A DNA stretch of 64,000 nucleotides. It comes from Myxococcales bacterium (GTDB lineage: Bacteria > Myxococcota_A > Polyangia > Nannocystales > Nannocystaceae). Location of the stretch: the NCBI GenBank assembly GCA_020633335.1, contig JACKDU010000009.1, forward strand, positions 310,001 to 374,000. Direction: 5' to 3'. The position numbers and the translations under genes are program-made. Positions 60,908 to 64,000 of this stretch are shown piece by piece. Every line of letters starts with the position of its first letter. Positions within the stretch are counted from its first letter, which is position 1. The notes beneath the pieces were generated by a model. It saw only the letters and a program-made list of their open reading frames with translations, was not told where the DNA came from and made no database searches.

Positions 60908-63900
60908 CTATGTCGAGGCGGCGGGTGTTTGGCGGTGCGGCGGCAGGATCGCGCGGAGGCGGGGCTCGAGGGCGTCGAGGGCGTTCAGGACGCCCTCGGT
61001 CGCCGGCTCGCATGCCTTGCCGGTGCGGGCGGTCACCTGGAGCTCGGCGCAGGCGCTCGCCAGGGCCGCGGCGCCGACCGAGCCGGCCTCGCCGACCATC
61101 GTATGGGCGATGCGGGCGAGGGCGGGCGCGTCGTGGCGGGAGCAGGCGTCGAGGACGCTCGCGCGGTAGCCCGTGAGCTTGCCGAGGAACTCGCGGAGGA
61201 GCTCCTGGACGAAGTCTTCGCCGAGCTCGCTGGCGATCTCGCCGGTGAAGGCGGTGAGCGAGTCGTCGGGGGCAGCGGGCGCCCCCTCGCCGCGCTCTTT
61301 CCCCTCCCTGCGGGCGAGGAGGCCCCGGCGGAGGGCCGCGGCGAGGGTCGCGAGCTGCACCGGCTTGGTCACGTAGTCGTCCATGCCAGCGGCCCGGCAG
61401 CGCGCCTCGTCGCCGCTGATCGCCTCCGCCGTCATCGCGACGATCCACGGCTGCGGCCAGGCGAGCGCGCGCCGGCGGATCTCGCGGGTCGCGTCGAGGC
61501 CGTCGAGCACCGGCATCTGGATGTCCATGAGGACGACGTCGTAGGCGATCCGCTCGACCACCGAGACCGCCTCCGCGCCGTCGCAGGCGATGTCGGCCCG
61601 GTAGCCCAGGCGATCGAGGAGGCGGATCGCGACCTTCTGGTTGATCGGGCTGTCCTCGACCAGGAGGATCCGCGCCGGCAGCACCTCGCCGAGCGGGCGA
61701 TCGTCGGGGAGCTCCGCGGCCGCGCGCGGGCGCTGCGGCACGCCCTGAAAGACCTGCTGGAGCGCCTCAAAGAGCTGGGATCGCTTGATCGGCTTGGAGA
61801 CCAGACCGGCGGCGGTGGTCAGGCGCTTGGCCTCGCCGAGGCGGTGGAGCGAGGCCATGACGACGAAGGGCGGCTCGCCGGCCGCCTCGAGGGCGTGCGG
61901 GTCGGCGATCAGCGCGGCGTCGACGAGGAGGAGGTCGGCGGGGCGCTGGCGGGCGGCCGCGAGCGCCTCGTCGAGCGCCTCGAAGCAGCGCGAGGTCATG
62001 CCCCAGGGGCGGAGCTGCTGGGCGACGGCCTCGCGGACGGCGGGGCTGCGATCGGCGACCACCGCGACCTTGCCGGCGAGCCAGGTCGCCTGCGGCTCGG
62101 CGCGCTCCACCCCGGGCACGTAGGCGATCGTGAAGTGGAACTCGCTGCCGCGCCCGACCTCGCTCTCGACGCCGATCTCGCCGCCGAGGAGCTCGACGAG
62201 GCGCCGGCAGATCGCCAGGCCCAGGCCGGTGCCGCCGAAGCGGCGGGTGGTCGACGCGTCGACCTGGGAGAAGGCCTGAAAGAGGCGGGCGCGGCGGTCC
62301 TCGGGGATGCCGATGCCGCTGTCGCGGACGGCGAAGCGGATCGCCTCGCCGACCCGGCTGACGCGCACGCGGATGTCGCCCTGGGAGGTGAACTTGACCG
62401 CGTTGCTGATCAGGTTGGCGAGGATCTGACGGAGGCGCGTCGGGTCGGAGGTGCAGAACTCCGGGCAACCGGGCTCGATCTCGTAGGCGAGGGCGATGTG
62501 CTTGTCGGCGGCGGCCGAAGCGAAGAGGTCGAGGACCTCCTCGACGGTCGCGCGGAGGTCGACCTCGCCGCGCTCGATCTCCAGCTTGCCGGACTCGATC
62601 TTGGAGAAGTCGAGGATGTCGCCGAGGACGCCGAGGAGCGCCTGCCCGGAGGTGCGGATGACCTCGGCGTACTCGCGCTGCTCCGGGCGCAGCGGCGAGT
62701 CGAGGAGGAGGCTGGCCATGCCGATCACGCCGTTCATCGGCGTGCGGATCTCGTGGCTCATCGCCGCCAGGAACTCTGACTTCGCGCGCGAGGCCTCCTG
62801 GGCCGCGCGGACGGCCGCGGCCGCCGCGGCGGTCGCCCGCTCCCGGGCCTGCACCCGGGCGATCTGGGCGCCGAGGGCAACCTGGCCGGCGGAGACGATC
62901 GCCTCGACCCTGGCGCGGGCGACCGGTTGCGACGACATGAGCACGGCGCCGGCGGTGGCGCGGCCCTCGACGGCGACGGGGATGCCGAGGATCCGGCGAA
63001 TGCCGGCCGCGCGGGCGGTGTCCCAGCTCGGGTCGCGGTCCTCGTCGAGGTCGATCCAGACGAGCGACGGGCTGCGCTGGACCGCCTGGATCCACGGCGA
63101 GGCGTCGAGCGCCGCGAGCACGTCACCGATCTCGGCGCTGTCGAGCCCGGCGTCGCCGTCGCTGCGGATGTAGTGGAGGGCGGGGGATTCGTTGAGGAGC
63201 GCCAGGGCGACGTCGAAGCCGGTGGCCCGGCAGAGCGGCGCGAGGCAGGTGTGGATCATCTCGTCGCTGTCGACCGCCGCGTTGGCGGCGGAGGCGATGC
63301 TCGAGACCAGCTCGAGGGCGGCGCTCTTCTCGGCGAGCTCGGCCGCCCGCGCCGCGAGGGCCGCGCTGGCCTCGTCGCTCTGGAGGAGCGCGCGGCGCTT
63401 GGTGGTCTCGGAGAAGGTGACGACGGCCGCCAGGGTGAGCACCGAGACGACGCCGATCCACACCGCCAGGAGGGCCGGCGCCTCGACCCGGTCGAGCGCG
63501 CTGCGCATCGCCGAGCCCGGGACGAGGGCGTAGAGGGCGATGAGGACGGCGCTGCTGGCGGCCGCCCAGAAGGCGCCGGAGGCCCGGCCGGCGATCGCCA
63601 CCGCGAGGACCACGACGATCGTGTAGATGCTGACGAAGGGGGCGAGCACGCCGCCGCCGCGGACTACGCCGAAGGTCGCGCCGGCGAAGAGGAGCGCAGC
63701 GAGCCAGTTGCCGGCCCAGGTCGGCCCGCGGCGGCGCACCAGCGGCCAGGCGATGAGCGCGAGGAGGGCGGTCAGGAGGGTGTTGAAGACGCCGATGAAG
63801 CGCTCGTGGGGGGCCGCGACCACGGCGAGGAGGGCGGCGAGGGGCAGGCAGAGCGCGGCGATCGTCGCCGCGTAGCCGAGCGCCATGAGCGAGCGCCGAC

Positions 63901-63964
63901 GGGTGTCGATGTCGCCGAGCGTTTCCTGCGGGAGCCAGCGCTCGAGCGTGGCCAGGAGCCTCAT
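60908..63964 (-). CDS. Membrane hybrid kinase 6TM-GAF-HisKA-HATPase-REC-REC-HPt
   Basis: Protein of 1,018 residues. About six transmembrane helices in residues 30-200, a coiled linker, GAF-like domain (about 225-385), HisKA with SHEIRTPMNG (His near 403), HATPase (about 510-625; DSGIGIP, GTGLGLA), a degenerate receiver (about 635-745), a full receiver (about 765-885; LMDIQMP and KPV) and an HPt domain at the end (IAHTMVGEAGSVGA). This BarA/ArcB-like layout runs a complete phosphorelay and needs only a final response regulator, not encoded next to it. ATG 63964; a GTG at 63985 adds seven residues. Convergent with the sigma54 regulator gene. Confidence 0.88.
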   Translation of the reverse strand: MRLLATLERWLPQETLGDIDTRRRSLMALGYAATIAALCLPLAALLAVVAAPHERFIGVFNTLLTALLALIAWPLVRRRGPTWAGNWLAALLFAGATFGVVRGGGVLAPFVSIYTIVVVLAVAIAGRASGAFWAAASSAVLIALYALVPGSAMRSALDRVEAPALLAVWIGVVSVLTLAAVVTFSETTKRRALLQSDEASAALAARAAELAEKSAALELVSSIASAANAAVDSDEMIHTCLAPLCRATGFDVALALLNESPALHYIRSDGDAGLDSAEIGDVLAALDASPWIQAVQRSPSLVWIDLDEDRDPSWDTARAAGIRRILGIPVAVEGRATAGAVLMSSQPVARARVEAIVSAGQVALGAQIARVQARERATAAAAAAVRAAQEASRAKSEFLAAMSHEIRTPMNGVIGMASLLLDSPLRPEQREYAEVIRTSGQALLGVLGDILDFSKIESGKLEIERGEVDLRATVEEVLDLFASAAADKHIALAYEIEPGCPEFCTSDPTRLRQILANLISNAVKFTSQGDIRVRVSRVGEAIRFAVRDSGIGIPEDRRARLFQAFSQVDASTTRRFGGTGLGLAICRRLVELLGGEIGVESEVGRGSEFHFTIAYVPGVERAEPQATWLAGKVAVVADRSPAVREAVAQQLRPWGMTSRCFEALDEALAAARQRPADLLLVDAALIADPHALEAAGEPPFVVMASLHRLGEAKRLTTAAGLVSKPIKRSQLFEALQQVFQGVPQRPRAAAELPDDRPLGEVLPARILLVEDSPINQKVAIRLLDRLGYRADIACDGAEAVSVVERIAYDVVLMDIQMPVLDGLDATREIRRRALAWPQPWIVAMTAEAISGDEARCRAAGMDDYVTKPVQLATLAAALRRGLLARREGKERGEGAPAAPDDSLTAFTGEIASELGEDFVQELLREFLGKLTGYRASVLDACSRHDAPALARIAHTMVGEAGSVGAAALASACAELQVTARTGKACEPATEGVLNALDALEPRLRAILPPHRQTPAAST

Positions 63965-64000
63965 CGCCGAGTGATGAGAGCACACCGCTTCAGAGCGGCG

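Overview
The window is about 70% GC or higher. It carries many lipoproteins with Ser/Thr/Gly linkers followed by cysteine-rich blocks, IgGFc-binding-like and fibrinogen-like surface lipoproteins, Roadblock/LC7 and DUF4388 proteins, and very large hybrid histidine kinases. This combination points to a myxobacterium (Myxococcota), most likely of the Nannocystis/Polyangium type. The placement is an inference from gene content; there is no rRNA here. I see no insertion sequences, prophage, integrase or CRISPR, so this looks like ordinary chromosome.

Layout. 1-2.6 kb: a UUP1/7TM inactive-transglutaminase membrane protein whose frame is broken once at a GGGGCCCC run, a small lipoprotein and a conserved unknown. 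2.7-4.6 kb: a nitric-oxide module of group-1 truncated haemoglobin, a 2Fe-2S/FAD/NAD reductase and an NsrR-type repressor. 4.7-10.9 kb: a RelA-type (p)ppGpp synthetase without a usable hydrolase site, a variant metallo-beta-lactamase-fold protein and two lipoproteins. 11.2-17.8 kb: a lipid-centred block of CFA-type methyltransferase, flavoprotein with NTF2-like tail, PlsC acyltransferase, saccharopine-dehydrogenase-like reductase and NTE-type patatin phospholipase. 17.9-19.8 kb: two lipoproteins, one with a VWA domain.

20-43 kb is a dense signalling region. A translationally coupled operon of two sensor kinases ends in a response regulator whose output is DUF4388-like plus Roadblock-like rather than DNA binding. 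Next come a DUF4388-TPR protein, a GAF/GAF/PAS hybrid kinase, a second REC-DUF4388-Roadblock protein, and then two copies of a Roadblock + single-domain protoglobin module (33.1-34.9 kb and 41.6-43.1 kb). The two modules flank a 1,713-residue sacsin/NO VEIN-like ATPase and a REC-HPt protein. Together they suggest haem-based gas sensing wired to Roadblock/small-GTPase-type output; no GTPase gene lies in the window.

43.2-53.3 kb: metabolic and envelope genes, ending in a tight three-gene operon of a large membrane P-loop ATPase, an MscS channel and an outer-membrane beta-barrel. A tRNA-Asn with its own promoter and terminator sits at 53.4 kb. 53.6-56.3 kb: a copper/silver P1B-ATPase behind a structured leader that has a possible attenuator and an RBS-sequestering hairpin. 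56.3-64 kb: a lipoprotein, an unknown protein, a two-component system (membrane kinase plus sigma54 activator) preceded by a near-consensus sigma54 promoter, and a membrane hybrid kinase with C-terminal REC and HPt domains.
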